A stretch of 15,142 nucleotides of DNA from JBFHER01 sp041584055 (GTDB lineage: Bacteria > Bacteroidota > Bacteroidia > Bacteroidales > UBA5342). Under the pieces are notes generated by a model. It ran no database searches. It saw nothing but the letters and a program-made list of their open reading frames with translations, and was not told the origin of the DNA. Positions 1-7,391 of this stretch are shown here, piece by piece. A program made the position numbers and the translations under genes. Where the stretch lies: contig JBFHER010000073.1 of the NCBI GenBank assembly GCA_041584055.1, positions 1 to 15,142 of the forward strand. Reading direction: 5' to 3'. The first letter of the stretch is position 1; every line of letters begins with the position of its first letter.

Positions 1-70
1 ATTGAAATTCCAAAACTGTTTTAAGGGGGATATGATTGCAGGCAGCTAACAGAAGGAGAATTCCGTCTGT

Positions 71-982
71 TCAGCTTTTGAAACCCAACGCTCTGGGGTG
101 AAAATCCTTAATTGTTTCAATCAGCATGTTTTTATCCAGATGGGTGTAAATTTCAGTGGTCATAATAGAGGCATGTCCAAGCATTTGCTGGATTACACGC
201 AAATTGGCACCGCCTTCGAGCAAATGCGTCGCGAAGGAATGCCGAAAGGTATGTGGACTGATGTCTTTTCGGATATTGGCTGAAACGGCCAGATTTCTTA
301 TGATTGTAAATATCATCACCCGTGTTAATTGCCGTCCTCTCCTATTGAGGAAAACATAATCTTCATGTCCCGGCTTGATATCAAGCGCCAGTCTATCATG
401 TTCGAAATACTTTAGGATTTCAACGATGGCCTTCTGGCCAATGGGCACCAGTCGTTCCTTGTTTCCCTTCCCCACAACACGAACAAATTCTTCCTTTAGA
501 TAGAGGTTTGAAATCTGTAAATTAACCAGCTCTGAAACGCGCAGGCCGCAGCCGTATAAGGTTTCAATAATGGCTTTGTTTCGCTGGCCTTCAGCCTTCG
601 ACAAATCAATGACTGAAATAAGGCGTTCAATTTCATCCAGGGTTAGAACCTCAGGTAATTTGCGCCCAAGGCGCGGTGCTTCCAACAGTTGAGAGGGATC
701 GTCCTGTATCAGGTGTTCAAGAATCAGGTACCTGTAAAATGCTTTCACCCCTGAAATGATTCGGGCCTGTGTGCGAGGTGTAATTCCCAGTTCGCCCAAC
801 TCCTGAATAAATGTTGATAATTCATCTGAGGAAGCATGTATCACCCGTTTTTCATCACCTAAGAAGAAATCGAACAACTTCTGTACATCCGAGTTATAAG
901 CCAGCAATGTATTTCCCGACAATGACTTTTCAAGTCGCAGGTGTGTATTAAAGTGCTTACGTATGTCACTGCTTTTAGCCAT
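71..982 (-). CDS. xerD: Tyrosine recombinase XerD
   Basis: Site-specific recombinase of 303 residues, the normal length for XerC/XerD, which resolves chromosome dimers at dif with its XerC partner at division. The N-terminal SAM-like core-binding domain spans about residues 1-95 and the catalytic domain about 110-295. All tyrosine-recombinase catalytic residues are visible: R148 (GCGLRVSEL), K172 (GKGNKER), H244 and R247 (HTFRH), H270 (LGHAS) and the nucleophile Y279 (EIYTH). The C-terminal HPR segment (295-297) is typical of Bacteroidota XerD. The ATG at 982-980 lies one base after the TAG of the upstream sulfatase gene, so it is probably cotranscribed and translationally coupled with it. 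I see no phage or integron genes nearby, which favours a housekeeping XerD over an integrase. XerC versus XerD is assigned from overall similarity and the aroQ/pyk neighbourhood, so the letter is less certain than the family. Confidence 0.93.
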   Translation of the reverse strand: MAKSSDIRKHFNTHLRLEKSLSGNTLLAYNSDVQKLFDFFLGDEKRVIHASSDELSTFIQELGELGITPRTQARIISGVKAFYRYLILEHLIQDDPSQLLEAPRLGRKLPEVLTLDEIERLISVIDLSKAEGQRNKAIIETLYGCGLRVSELVNLQISNLYLKEEFVRVVGKGNKERLVPIGQKAIVEILKYFEHDRLALDIKPGHEDYVFLNRRGRQLTRVMIFTIIRNLAVSANIRKDISPHTFRHSFATHLLEGGANLRVIQQMLGHASIMTTEIYTHLDKNMLIETIKDFHPRALGFKS

Positions 983-983
983 C

Positions 984-2564
984 CTAGTCTCTGGTCACCT
1001 TACTTCCCCACCAATTATTTTCGGGATCAAAATCTTCAGAAAGCAACTTCAACCTTTCAGCTTCAAGGGCAGGCCACCGTTTCGCAACTGTTTCATTGTG
1101 ACGCTTCATTGCTTTAAGCTCATCATATTCAGGATCTGGCTGGGGTATTTTAGCCCCTACACCCTTCAGCCAGTGATCCAGCATAATGCGTAACTCTTTT
1201 GCTTTGGTTTCATTGGACTGAGCAAGATCTGTTGTCTCTGCAATATCTTTTACAACATTGTACAACTCATCTCTCCCATCTTCCCAAAAATGAATCAGTT
1301 TCCACTCACCCAATCGCACGATTGAGGATGGTTGTCCCCCCTGATTGCCATAGTGAGGGTAATGCCAGAACAAAGGGCGTTCCTTCATTGCTTTTCCTTC
1401 CAGCAAAGGCACCAGGCTGACACCATCCACATGTTGCGTGGTGGGCACGTCTACCGCTGTTAACTCCAGCAATGTTGGTAGAAAATCAATTCCGGATACA
1501 GGAACGTCGCTTTCACGGCCTGCGGTGTTTAGCCAGGGAACTTTAATAAAATAAGGTTCACGAATACCTCCTTCCCATTGATAGCCTTTCCCGCCGCGCA
1601 AGGGAAGGTTTGAGGTTGAAAAAGCATCCCCTGAAGCCACACCACCATTATCAGATGTAAAAACAACAATTGTATTTTCGTCTAAACCAAGCTCTTGCAA
1701 TGTTTTCATAACCACACCAATGGCTTCATCCATGTGTTCGATCAGACCGGCATACACCGGATTATCCTGCACCTTACGAATGGGAAGAAAGTGCGCCATA
1801 TCATAGCCTGTTTCAGCCAACCCGGCATTCACTGCTTTATCCCTGTATTTTTTCCATTTTTCCTGCGTTGTTTGAATGGGGCCATGCACCGCATAAAAGG
1901 AAAGATAAGCCAGAAATGCAGTGTCCTTATGTGCTTTGATAAAATCGGATGTTTCCAGGGCCAGTCTCATTGACAAATTTTCGCCCTCAATGCGATCCTC
2001 CAGATAAGGGTTTTTAAACGGTGAAAAATACCCGCCGGCAGGACTCCCCTTTTCCCATCCTCCTTTGTTGATGTCAAAGCCATGATCTTCAGGCATTGAG
2101 CCCTCACCTCCCAGGTGCCATTTTCCGGCAAAGAAGGTCACATATCCACCCATCTTCAGGGCTTCAGGCAATGTTGTTAGTTCACTGTTTAACTGATGTA
2201 CGTATTCGGCCGGCAACAATTTATTGTGCCGATTATGTTTTCGCCACTGGACGCCGGAAGCTGCGCCGATCCAATCCGTGATGCCATGTCTTGCAGGATA
2301 CTGTCCTGACATAATAGATCCTCTCGAAGGACTGCAAACCTGACAAGCAGCATATCCCTGTGTAAATCTCATGCCATCCGTTGAAAGTTTGTCCAAATTA
2401 GGTGTTTCATAGTAGGTACTTCCGGCACACCCCATATCGTGATTTCCAAAATCATCTGCCAGGATAAAAAGGATGTTGGGCTTTCTTTTTTCTACAACAT
2501 TGCGTTTACATGCGATTGGGACAAATAACATGACGATACATGCCAGACCTGCGATACGATTCAT
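984..2564 (-). CDS. Formylglycine-dependent sulfatase, probable lipoprotein
   Basis: Type I (S1 family) sulfatase of 526 residues that would hydrolyse sulfate esters, probably on a sulfated glycan; the substrate cannot be read from the sequence. The maturation motif C77-S-P-S-R81 supplies the cysteine converted to formylglycine. Metal-site residues D37-D38 (LADD) and D305-N306 (TSDNGG) and the active-site segment GKWHLG (147-152) are present. The N-terminus is a hydrophobic signal ending at C19 (VPIAC), a loose lipobox of the kind common in Bacteroidota. The residues after the cysteine (KRNVV) lack the acidic run of the Bacteroidota surface-export signal, so a periplasm-facing lipoprotein is my inference. 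No maturase (anSME or FGE), SusC/SusD pair or other glycan gene lies in the window. It is read divergently from aroQ and runs into xerD. Family confidence is high; substrate is unknown. Confidence 0.92.
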   Translation of the reverse strand: MNRIAGLACIVMLFVPIACKRNVVEKRKPNILFILADDFGNHDMGCAGSTYYETPNLDKLSTDGMRFTQGYAACQVCSPSRGSIMSGQYPARHGITDWIGAASGVQWRKHNRHNKLLPAEYVHQLNSELTTLPEALKMGGYVTFFAGKWHLGGEGSMPEDHGFDINKGGWEKGSPAGGYFSPFKNPYLEDRIEGENLSMRLALETSDFIKAHKDTAFLAYLSFYAVHGPIQTTQEKWKKYRDKAVNAGLAETGYDMAHFLPIRKVQDNPVYAGLIEHMDEAIGVVMKTLQELGLDENTIVVFTSDNGGVASGDAFSTSNLPLRGGKGYQWEGGIREPYFIKVPWLNTAGRESDVPVSGIDFLPTLLELTAVDVPTTQHVDGVSLVPLLEGKAMKERPLFWHYPHYGNQGGQPSSIVRLGEWKLIHFWEDGRDELYNVVKDIAETTDLAQSNETKAKELRIMLDHWLKGVGAKIPQPDPEYDELKAMKRHNETVAKRWPALEAERLKLLSEDFDPENNWWGSKVTRD

Positions 2565-2768
2565 TATTGTTTAGTTTGTGAACATGTTAATATGCCCGCT
2601 AAGTTACCAAAAAATGAAAAAGAACAATCCTTATAACGCGTTTGTTTATGACTTAAACATGGCATAAAAACAGATTCCCTTAAACAATGCGCGCTGTACC
2701 TGTCTGCAGGTTGTTTTTTTGTGAAAAAAAAATTAGCTCAAAACACGCACAATTGTTAAGATATTTAA

Positions 2769-2776
2769 TAGCTTTG
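2769..2776 (+). promoter_or_regulatory. Candidate -7 element for aroQ
   Basis: TAGCTTTG matches the Bacteroidota -7 consensus TAnnTTTG at all six fixed positions. A TTG at 2753-2755 is only 13 bases upstream, short of the usual 17-21, so the -33 half is poor. Transcription would begin near 2783, leaving a leader of roughly 28 bases before the ATG at 2811. It is the only exact match I found in the 237-base divergent region. Confidence 0.5.
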
Positions 2777-2810
2777 TTTCGTCAATCGGCCAATTCATAA
2801 AATGCTGATA

Positions 2811-3230
2811 ATGAATATATTGATAATTAACGGACCAAATTTAAATCTCCTGGGAGTAAGAGAAAAGAGCATTTATGGTGCTCAAAGTATGGAAGAATAC
2901 TTTGACACATTATGCAAGCGCTACCCTCAAATCAAGCTTGAATATTACCAGAGCAATGTTGAAGGAGAGATAATAAATAAGATTCATGAGGTTGGATTCA
3001 GCTACCATGGCATTGTTTTAAATGCCGGCGCATACACCCATACCTCTGTTGCCATTGCCGATGCGATCGCTGCCATTAAATCCCCTGTTATTGAAGTACA
3101 TATTTCAAATACTGCAAAACGCGAAGCCTTTCGGCACAAGTCATACATCAGCGCTGTATGTGTAGGCACAATTGCAGGATTTGGCATGGACTCTTATCGT
3201 CTTGGCATTGAGGCTTTGCTGACTATTTAA
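2811..3230 (+). CDS. aroQ: Type II 3-dehydroquinate dehydratase
   Basis: Catalyses dehydration of 3-dehydroquinate to 3-dehydroshikimate, the third step of the shikimate pathway, as a cytoplasmic dodecamer. Two in-frame ATGs exist, at 2802 and 2811. I chose 2811 because the protein then begins MNILIINGPNLNLLG, as in the family, and is 139 residues long. Counting from the ATG at 2802, the catalytic set is R20, Y25, N74, H80, H100 (EVHISN) and R111, in the order and spacing of the Mycobacterium tuberculosis enzyme (R19, Y24, N75, H81, H101, R112). The C-terminal GTIAGFG segment is also typical. pyk follows 62 bases downstream on the same strand. xerD-aroQ-pyk is, as I recall, a recurring neighbourhood in Bacteroidia; here a sulfatase separates xerD from aroQ. 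Confidence 0.95.
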   Translation: MNILIINGPNLNLLGVREKSIYGAQSMEEYFDTLCKRYPQIKLEYYQSNVEGEIINKIHEVGFSYHGIVLNAGAYTHTSVAIADAIAAIKSPVIEVHISNTAKREAFRHKSYISAVCVGTIAGFGMDSYRLGIEALLTI

Positions 3231-3292
3231 AAATCCCGCCACACACTTCTTTTCATTACGAGAAGTGCTTAAAACTAGAAAAACAAACAAAT

Positions 3293-4702
3293 ATGAAGCA
3301 TACAAAGATTGTCGCAACCATCTCTGATAAGAGATGTGAGCTTGATTTCGTGAAATCGTTGTTCGATGCAGGTATGAACGTGGTTCGCATGAACACAGCT
3401 CATCTGGATGAAGCAGGTTTGACAAAAATTATGAACAACGTGAGGGCTGTTTCGGAAGAAATAGCACTGCTCATGGACACCAAGGGACCGGAGATCAGAA
3501 CCACGGCAAGTGAATCAACAATTCAATTGTCCATTGGACAACGCATTAAGGTGGCGGGTAATCCAAACGAAGCAACCACCAAGGAAAAGATCAATGTATC
3601 TTATGCGAATTTCGTAAATGACCTGAATGTAGGCAGTGATATTCTGATTGATGACGGTGAAATTGATCTGCTGGTACTGGAGAAGCATGATGATTATCTG
3701 GAATGTGAGGTGCTTAACAATGGTGAATTGGGAAGTCGTAAAAGTGTAAATGTTCCCGGCGTTCGCATTAACCTGCCCTCTCTTACTGAAAAGGATAAGA
3801 AGAACATTGAATTTGCCATTAAGCACGACATTGATTTCATCGCACATTCCTTTGTCAGAAACGCGCAGGATGTTGCTGACATACAGCAAATGCTAAACAA
3901 AGCAGGTTCTCAGATAAAAATCATTGCAAAAATAGAAAATCAGGAAGGCGTCGAAAACATCGATGAAATACTTGCGTGTGTTTATGGCGTCATGGTGGCC
4001 AGAGGTGATTTGGGCATTGAAATCGCTCAGGAGAAGATTCCGGGCATTCAGCGCCAGTTGATCCGAAAATGTGTCAAGGCAAAGAAACCTGTGATTGTTG
4101 CGACTCAGATGCTGCATAACATGATAAAATACCCGCGTCCGACACGCGCAGAGGTAACAGACATTGCCAATGCAATTTATTATCGCACTGATGCCTTAAT
4201 GCTCAGTGGAGAAACCGCTTATGGCGAGTATCCTCTTGAGGCTGTTAAGACCATGGCAAAGATTGCGGAGGAAGCCGAAAAAACAAAGCTCAGTGCCAAT
4301 GACATCCGAATCCCCTACAGTGACGATGACATCAGCATTACCGCATTTCTTTCGAAACAAGCCGTTAAGTCAGCTTCACGAATTCATACCAAGGCGATAA
4401 TCACAGACAGCTTAACAGGTGAGACCGCCAGAAACCTTGCAGCATTCAGAGGGCCACTACCAGTGTATGCACAATGTTATGTTCAAAGAACAGCCAAAGA
4501 GCTGGCTTTGTCCTATGGTGTTTTTCCCAAATATTTACCAAAAGCAGAGAATGCAGAATCTTATTTGGTTGAGAGCATTCAGTGGCTGATTGGCCAAAAG
4601 CTCATCAGCAGTGAAGATTTGATTGCCTACATGGGCGGAAAATTTGGGCTTGGCACAGGGACAACCATTTTAGAAATTTGTGAAGCAGGCCGCTTTTTAT
4701 AG
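3293..4702 (+). CDS. pyk: Pyruvate kinase
   Basis: Converts phosphoenolpyruvate and ADP to pyruvate and ATP at the end of glycolysis. The 469 residues fit a compact bacterial enzyme with A, B and C domains and no extra C-terminal domain. Visible residues are R32 and N34 (VRMNTAH), D62-T63-K64 (LMDTKGPEIRT), the catalytic lysine K213 and metal ligand E215 (AKIENQEG), D239 (ARGDLG), and the conserved segments around 268-307 (VATQML, PTRAEVTD, LMLSGETA). E67 corresponds to rabbit Glu117, which marks potassium-dependent enzymes. The serine that helps bind potassium in the rabbit enzyme (NFSH) is alanine here (N34-T-A36-H). The gene lies 62 bases after aroQ with no clear promoter between, so cotranscription is likely. 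A strong terminator follows at 4755-4799. Confidence 0.97.
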   Translation: MKHTKIVATISDKRCELDFVKSLFDAGMNVVRMNTAHLDEAGLTKIMNNVRAVSEEIALLMDTKGPEIRTTASESTIQLSIGQRIKVAGNPNEATTKEKINVSYANFVNDLNVGSDILIDDGEIDLLVLEKHDDYLECEVLNNGELGSRKSVNVPGVRINLPSLTEKDKKNIEFAIKHDIDFIAHSFVRNAQDVADIQQMLNKAGSQIKIIAKIENQEGVENIDEILACVYGVMVARGDLGIEIAQEKIPGIQRQLIRKCVKAKKPVIVATQMLHNMIKYPRPTRAEVTDIANAIYYRTDALMLSGETAYGEYPLEAVKTMAKIAEEAEKTKLSANDIRIPYSDDDISITAFLSKQAVKSASRIHTKAIITDSLTGETARNLAAFRGPLPVYAQCYVQRTAKELALSYGVFPKYLPKAENAESYLVESIQWLIGQKLISSEDLIAYMGGKFGLGTGTTILEICEAGRFL

Positions 4703-4754
4703 TGAACATATGATCATATTAAACAGTCCTGCATCCATTTAAACAAACGGAATT

Positions 4755-4799
4755 AACATCCGATAACCTAAATTATTATTTTTGTTATCGGATGTTTTT
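4755..4799 (+). terminator. Intrinsic terminator after pyk
   Basis: A perfect 13-base-pair inverted repeat (4755-4767 with 4784-4796, core CATCCGATAAC / GTTATCGGATG) encloses a 16-base AT-rich loop and runs directly into TTTTT at 4795-4799. It lies 52 bases after the pyk stop and before the next plus-strand gene, which fits termination of aroQ-pyk. Confidence 0.85.
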
Positions 4800-4858
4800 A
4801 TTTATTTAAAACAAAATCCTGTTCTGTTTGTTTGTAAATCAAAGATGAAGGTCAATAT

Positions 4859-5938
4859 ATGCTTAACCTAAAAAATTTACTTGTAAAATTTATACCTGGT
4901 TTTTTACCACTGATTGTATTTGTAATTGCAGAAGAAATCTGGGGACTCCAAACAGGTTTAATCGTGGCTGTTGGGTTTGGAATACTCGAATTTTTATTTT
5001 CATGGATCAAAGAACGCAAAGCGGATTATTTTATTCTGATCGATACGGCCCTACTGCTTGTTTTAGGTGGCGTATCCTATTTAATGCATGATGAAATATT
5101 GCTGCTTTTAAAGCCGGCATTGATTGAAACAATACTTGCAGTTTTACTGGGGGTGTCAGCCTTCAGCAAATACAACATCATGATGATGATGTCGAAACGC
5201 TACCTGAAGGAGATAGAATTAACCGAAGCACAGTTAATGGAGTTTTCGAGAAATATCAAGGTCATCTTCTTCATCATTCTTGTGCACATACTGCTCACTG
5301 TTTATGCTGCCTTTTTTCTTTCGCATGCAGCCTGGGCCTTTGTAAGTGGAGGTTTGTTCTTTTTATTCATCGGTGGATTTATAATCTATCAGTTTTTACG
5401 TTATCGTTATTTAAAAAAGTGCATGGAAAAGGAAGAATGGCTTCCGGTGGTGGATGAAAACGGTGGGGTAAAAGGGAAAATACCGCGATCTGTTTGTCAT
5501 GGTGATCAACGCATCATGCATCCTGTGGTTCATATGCATGTTCTAAAAAACAATTCCATATTCCTGCAAAAGAGGCCTGAAGACAAGCTCATTGAACCCG
5601 GCAAATGGGACACGGCTGTTGGTGGGCATTTAAGCTTTGGTGAAGACCTTGAAAACGGACTGAAGCGTGAAACACTTGAGGAGATTGGGCTCACCGAATT
5701 TAAGCATCAGTTTATCGTCAAATACATATGGGAAACAGATGTAGAAACAGAGCTTGTATATTGTTTTATCACCCGTGACTGGAAAAATATCCGGATCAAT
5801 AAAAAGGAATTGGATGATGGCAAGTTCTGGCCCATCCATCAAATCAAGGAGAATCTTGGGAAAGGTGTTTTTACGCCGAACTTCGAAAAAGAGTTTGAAC
5901 TGCTGGACCAGGTTTTCTTTTCTCAGAAAAGAGGATAA
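4859..5938 (+). CDS. Fusion of YciB/septation protein A-like membrane domain and NUDIX hydrolase
   Basis: One continuous 359-residue frame carries two domains. Residues 1 to about 185 are hydrophobic, with probable membrane segments near 8-27, 30-50, 58-76, 81-101, 133-153 and 157-179. They resemble YciB (IspZ, inner-membrane septation protein A) in order and motifs: FLPLIVF, a conserved SWIKERK after the second segment, and LGGVSYLMHDE followed by KPALIE. YciB is about 180 residues, so this half looks full length. Residues about 194-355 form a NUDIX domain with a complete box at 256-278 (G-x5-E262-x7-R270-E271-T-L-E274-E275-I-G-L). The preceding CHGDQRIMHPVVH segment recalls the isopentenyl-diphosphate isomerase/YfcD branch of the family. 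The catalytic half probably faces the cytoplasm. The substrate is unknown: a nucleoside or prenyl diphosphate are both possible. It is convergent with murI, 32 bases away. YciB similarity is by eye; the NUDIX call is firm. Confidence 0.85.
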   Translation: MLNLKNLLVKFIPGFLPLIVFVIAEEIWGLQTGLIVAVGFGILEFLFSWIKERKADYFILIDTALLLVLGGVSYLMHDEILLLLKPALIETILAVLLGVSAFSKYNIMMMMSKRYLKEIELTEAQLMEFSRNIKVIFFIILVHILLTVYAAFFLSHAAWAFVSGGLFFLFIGGFIIYQFLRYRYLKKCMEKEEWLPVVDENGGVKGKIPRSVCHGDQRIMHPVVHMHVLKNNSIFLQKRPEDKLIEPGKWDTAVGGHLSFGEDLENGLKRETLEEIGLTEFKHQFIVKYIWETDVETELVYCFITRDWKNIRINKKELDDGKFWPIHQIKENLGKGVFTPNFEKEFELLDQVFFSQKRG

Positions 5939-5970
5939 GCATTAGTGACACAGCTGAGTGCATTTGCACA

Positions 5971-6807
5971 TTAATCAATCTTTATGTGTTCTGCCAGAAC
6001 TGGCTTTGACAGGAAAATACCGGCTGATTCCTGAAATTTTGCAACGGATTCGGTTGTAAAAAAACGGTTTTGATTTCCCCTTGTTATTTTCGTATCCATT
6101 TCCGGATGACGCTGCAGGTAATCCACAAGACGATTTGCAACAACCGGGCCCTGAGACAGAATCGTCACATTTGAAGAAACATATTTTTGGATTTTGGATT
6201 TTAGCAATGGATAGTGCGTACACCCAAGAATAATTGTGTCGATGTGTGCATCTTTTTGCATGAGTTGCGACACGTTTTTTTGAATAAAATAATCTGCCCC
6301 ATCACCATTGTATTCATTATTTTCCACCAGAGGAACCCACATGGGACAGGCCTCGGAAAAAACCTTTATATCCGGATGCAGCTTCAATATTTCAATGGGA
6401 TATGATTCTGACTGCACTGTTCCGCTGGTTCCCAACACCCCAACCTTTCTTGTCCGGGATAAATCGCCCACCAGTTCTACACTCGGACGCACCACACCGA
6501 GCACCCTTCGGTTTGGATCAATGCCGGGCAAATCTTTTTGTTGAATTGTTCGGAGTGCTTTTGCCGAAGCTGTATTGCAGGCAAGAATGACCAAATGGCA
6601 TCCCATCTCAAACAGACGTAGAACAGCTTGCAGCGTGTATTCGTAAACCACTTCATAGGAGCGGGTGCCATATGGATTCCTGGCATTATCGCCAAGGTAA
6701 ATAAAGTCATGTTCCGGAAGTGCTTTCTCCAGCTCACGTAAGATGGTCAGACCACCATAACCGGAGTCAAACACACCAATGGGACCCGCTTTATCCGATA
6801 AGTTCAT
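5971..6807 (-). CDS. murI: Glutamate racemase
   Basis: Interconverts L- and D-glutamate in the cytoplasm, supplying D-glutamate for peptidoglycan precursors. The 278 residues are a normal length. The two catalytic cysteines are C77 (LACNTAS) and C196 (LGCTHYPLL), and the substrate-binding opening FDSGYGGLT (13-21) and LGDNARNPYG (38-47) are intact. The ATG at 6807-6805 directly abuts the TAA of ompH (6810-6808) with no spacer, so it should be translated by coupling. No terminator is evident between its stop and the convergent YciB-NUDIX gene, only a weak GTGCA-TT-TGCAC hairpin. Confidence 0.97.
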   Translation of the reverse strand: MNLSDKAGPIGVFDSGYGGLTILRELEKALPEHDFIYLGDNARNPYGTRSYEVVYEYTLQAVLRLFEMGCHLVILACNTASAKALRTIQQKDLPGIDPNRRVLGVVRPSVELVGDLSRTRKVGVLGTSGTVQSESYPIEILKLHPDIKVFSEACPMWVPLVENNEYNGDGADYFIQKNVSQLMQKDAHIDTIILGCTHYPLLKSKIQKYVSSNVTILSQGPVVANRLVDYLQRHPEMDTKITRGNQNRFFTTESVAKFQESAGIFLSKPVLAEHIKID

Positions 6808-7332
6808 TTAGTTTGGTAAGAGACCTAGCTTCTTTTTAACCAAAGGCATTACATCAATGCTCTGAGCTCCCTGAAAGATTACAGCGCCCTTTGAGATATC
6901 GAAAATGTAGGTAAAGCCGTTTTCTTTTCCAACTTCTTCCACCGCCTTGCGTGCTTTTTCAATAATTGGAAGTGTAAGCTCCTGTTCTTTCTTTTGAATA
7001 TCCTGTTGTGCAGCCTGATAAAAGGCACGGATATTTTGATCCATCTGCTGCAATTCCTGCTGACGCTGCGCATTTATGAGATCAGTCAGTGTTGCTTGCT
7101 CGGCCATATATTTTTCACTCTTGCTTTTTAACTCGGCCTGCATTTTGGTCAGTTGCTCGTTGTTATTTGTGTTGATATTTTCCAATTTAGTTAGAGCGGC
7201 TTCCATCTCAGGGAGTTGAGATAATAATTCCTGTGAGTTAACATGTCCAAACTTCAACGCCTTCACCTGTGCTTCAAGCGCCTGAGACATCATTATTACG
7301 AGGGTCAATAAAACTAAGATTCTACTTTTCAT
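6808..7332 (-). CDS. ompH: OmpH/Skp family periplasmic chaperone
   Basis: Likely periplasmic holdase that keeps outer-membrane proteins soluble before BAM-mediated insertion. I take the ATG at 7332 as the start (174 residues). A longer frame begins with TTG at 7353, but the ATG start gives a clean signal peptide (MKSR followed by LVLLTLVIMM, with a cut after ALEA at residue 21), and a promoter element at 7358-7365 would start transcription near 7350. The mature protein opens with a short beta strand (FGHVNSQELL). Then comes a long charged and glutamine-rich coiled-coil region (about 45-125) and a C-terminal part ending in YIFDISKGAVIF, as in Skp/OmpH. It is directly joined to murI. Bacteroidota often carry tandem ompH copies beside bamA; only one copy and no bamA are present here. 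Confidence 0.92.
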   Translation of the reverse strand: MKSRILVLLTLVIMMSQALEAQVKALKFGHVNSQELLSQLPEMEAALTKLENINTNNNEQLTKMQAELKSKSEKYMAEQATLTDLINAQRQQELQQMDQNIRAFYQAAQQDIQKKEQELTLPIIEKARKAVEEVGKENGFTYIFDISKGAVIFQGAQSIDVMPLVKKKLGLLPN

Positions 7333-7357
7333 TATAAAATTTTTAAAGTGCAAGGGT

Positions 7358-7385
7358 CAAAAATAACAAATTCTCTCAAATCCAA
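7358..7385 (-). promoter_or_regulatory. Promoter for ompH-murI
   Basis: Read on the minus strand, TATTTTTG (7365-7358) matches the Bacteroidota -7 consensus TAnnTTTG exactly. A TTG at 7385-7383 lies 17 bases upstream as a -33 element. The leader to the ompH ATG at 7332 would be about 20 bases. The site lies in the 59-base gap after serB. Confidence 0.6.
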
Positions 7386-7391
7386 TGCCAA

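Noticed and set aside
1..24. Possible C-terminal end of a plus-strand gene (IEIPKLF then TAA) at the left edge
   Set aside because: Only seven codons are visible, so chance cannot be excluded. The first 70 bases hold nothing else I can support.
71..982. Reading the recombinase as an integrase of a mobile element or as a phase-variation invertase
   Set aside because: There are no flanking inverted repeats, attachment-site duplications, tRNA or phage genes. Length and motifs fit housekeeping XerD.
2698..2720. Hairpin ACCTG-TCTG-CAGGT followed by a T run upstream of aroQ on the plus strand
   Set aside because: The stem is only five base pairs and no plus-strand gene lies upstream for it to terminate. 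An attenuator is unlikely because the aroQ promoter lies downstream of it.
3244..3267. Seven-base-pair inverted repeat CACTTCT / AGAAGTG between aroQ and pyk
   Set aside because: The loop is ten bases and no T tract follows, so it is not a convincing terminator or operator. It may only be chance in a 62-base gap.
4708..4719. Perfect 12-base palindrome ATATGATCATAT just after pyk
   Set aside because: It is AT-rich, single-copy and lies between a stop codon and a terminator, where an operator would have no obvious target.
4801..4830. TTTA-N18-TCTGTTTG as a promoter for the YciB-NUDIX gene
   Set aside because: The -7 element has one mismatch at a key A and the -33 box lacks its G. It is possible but below the standard of the other sites.
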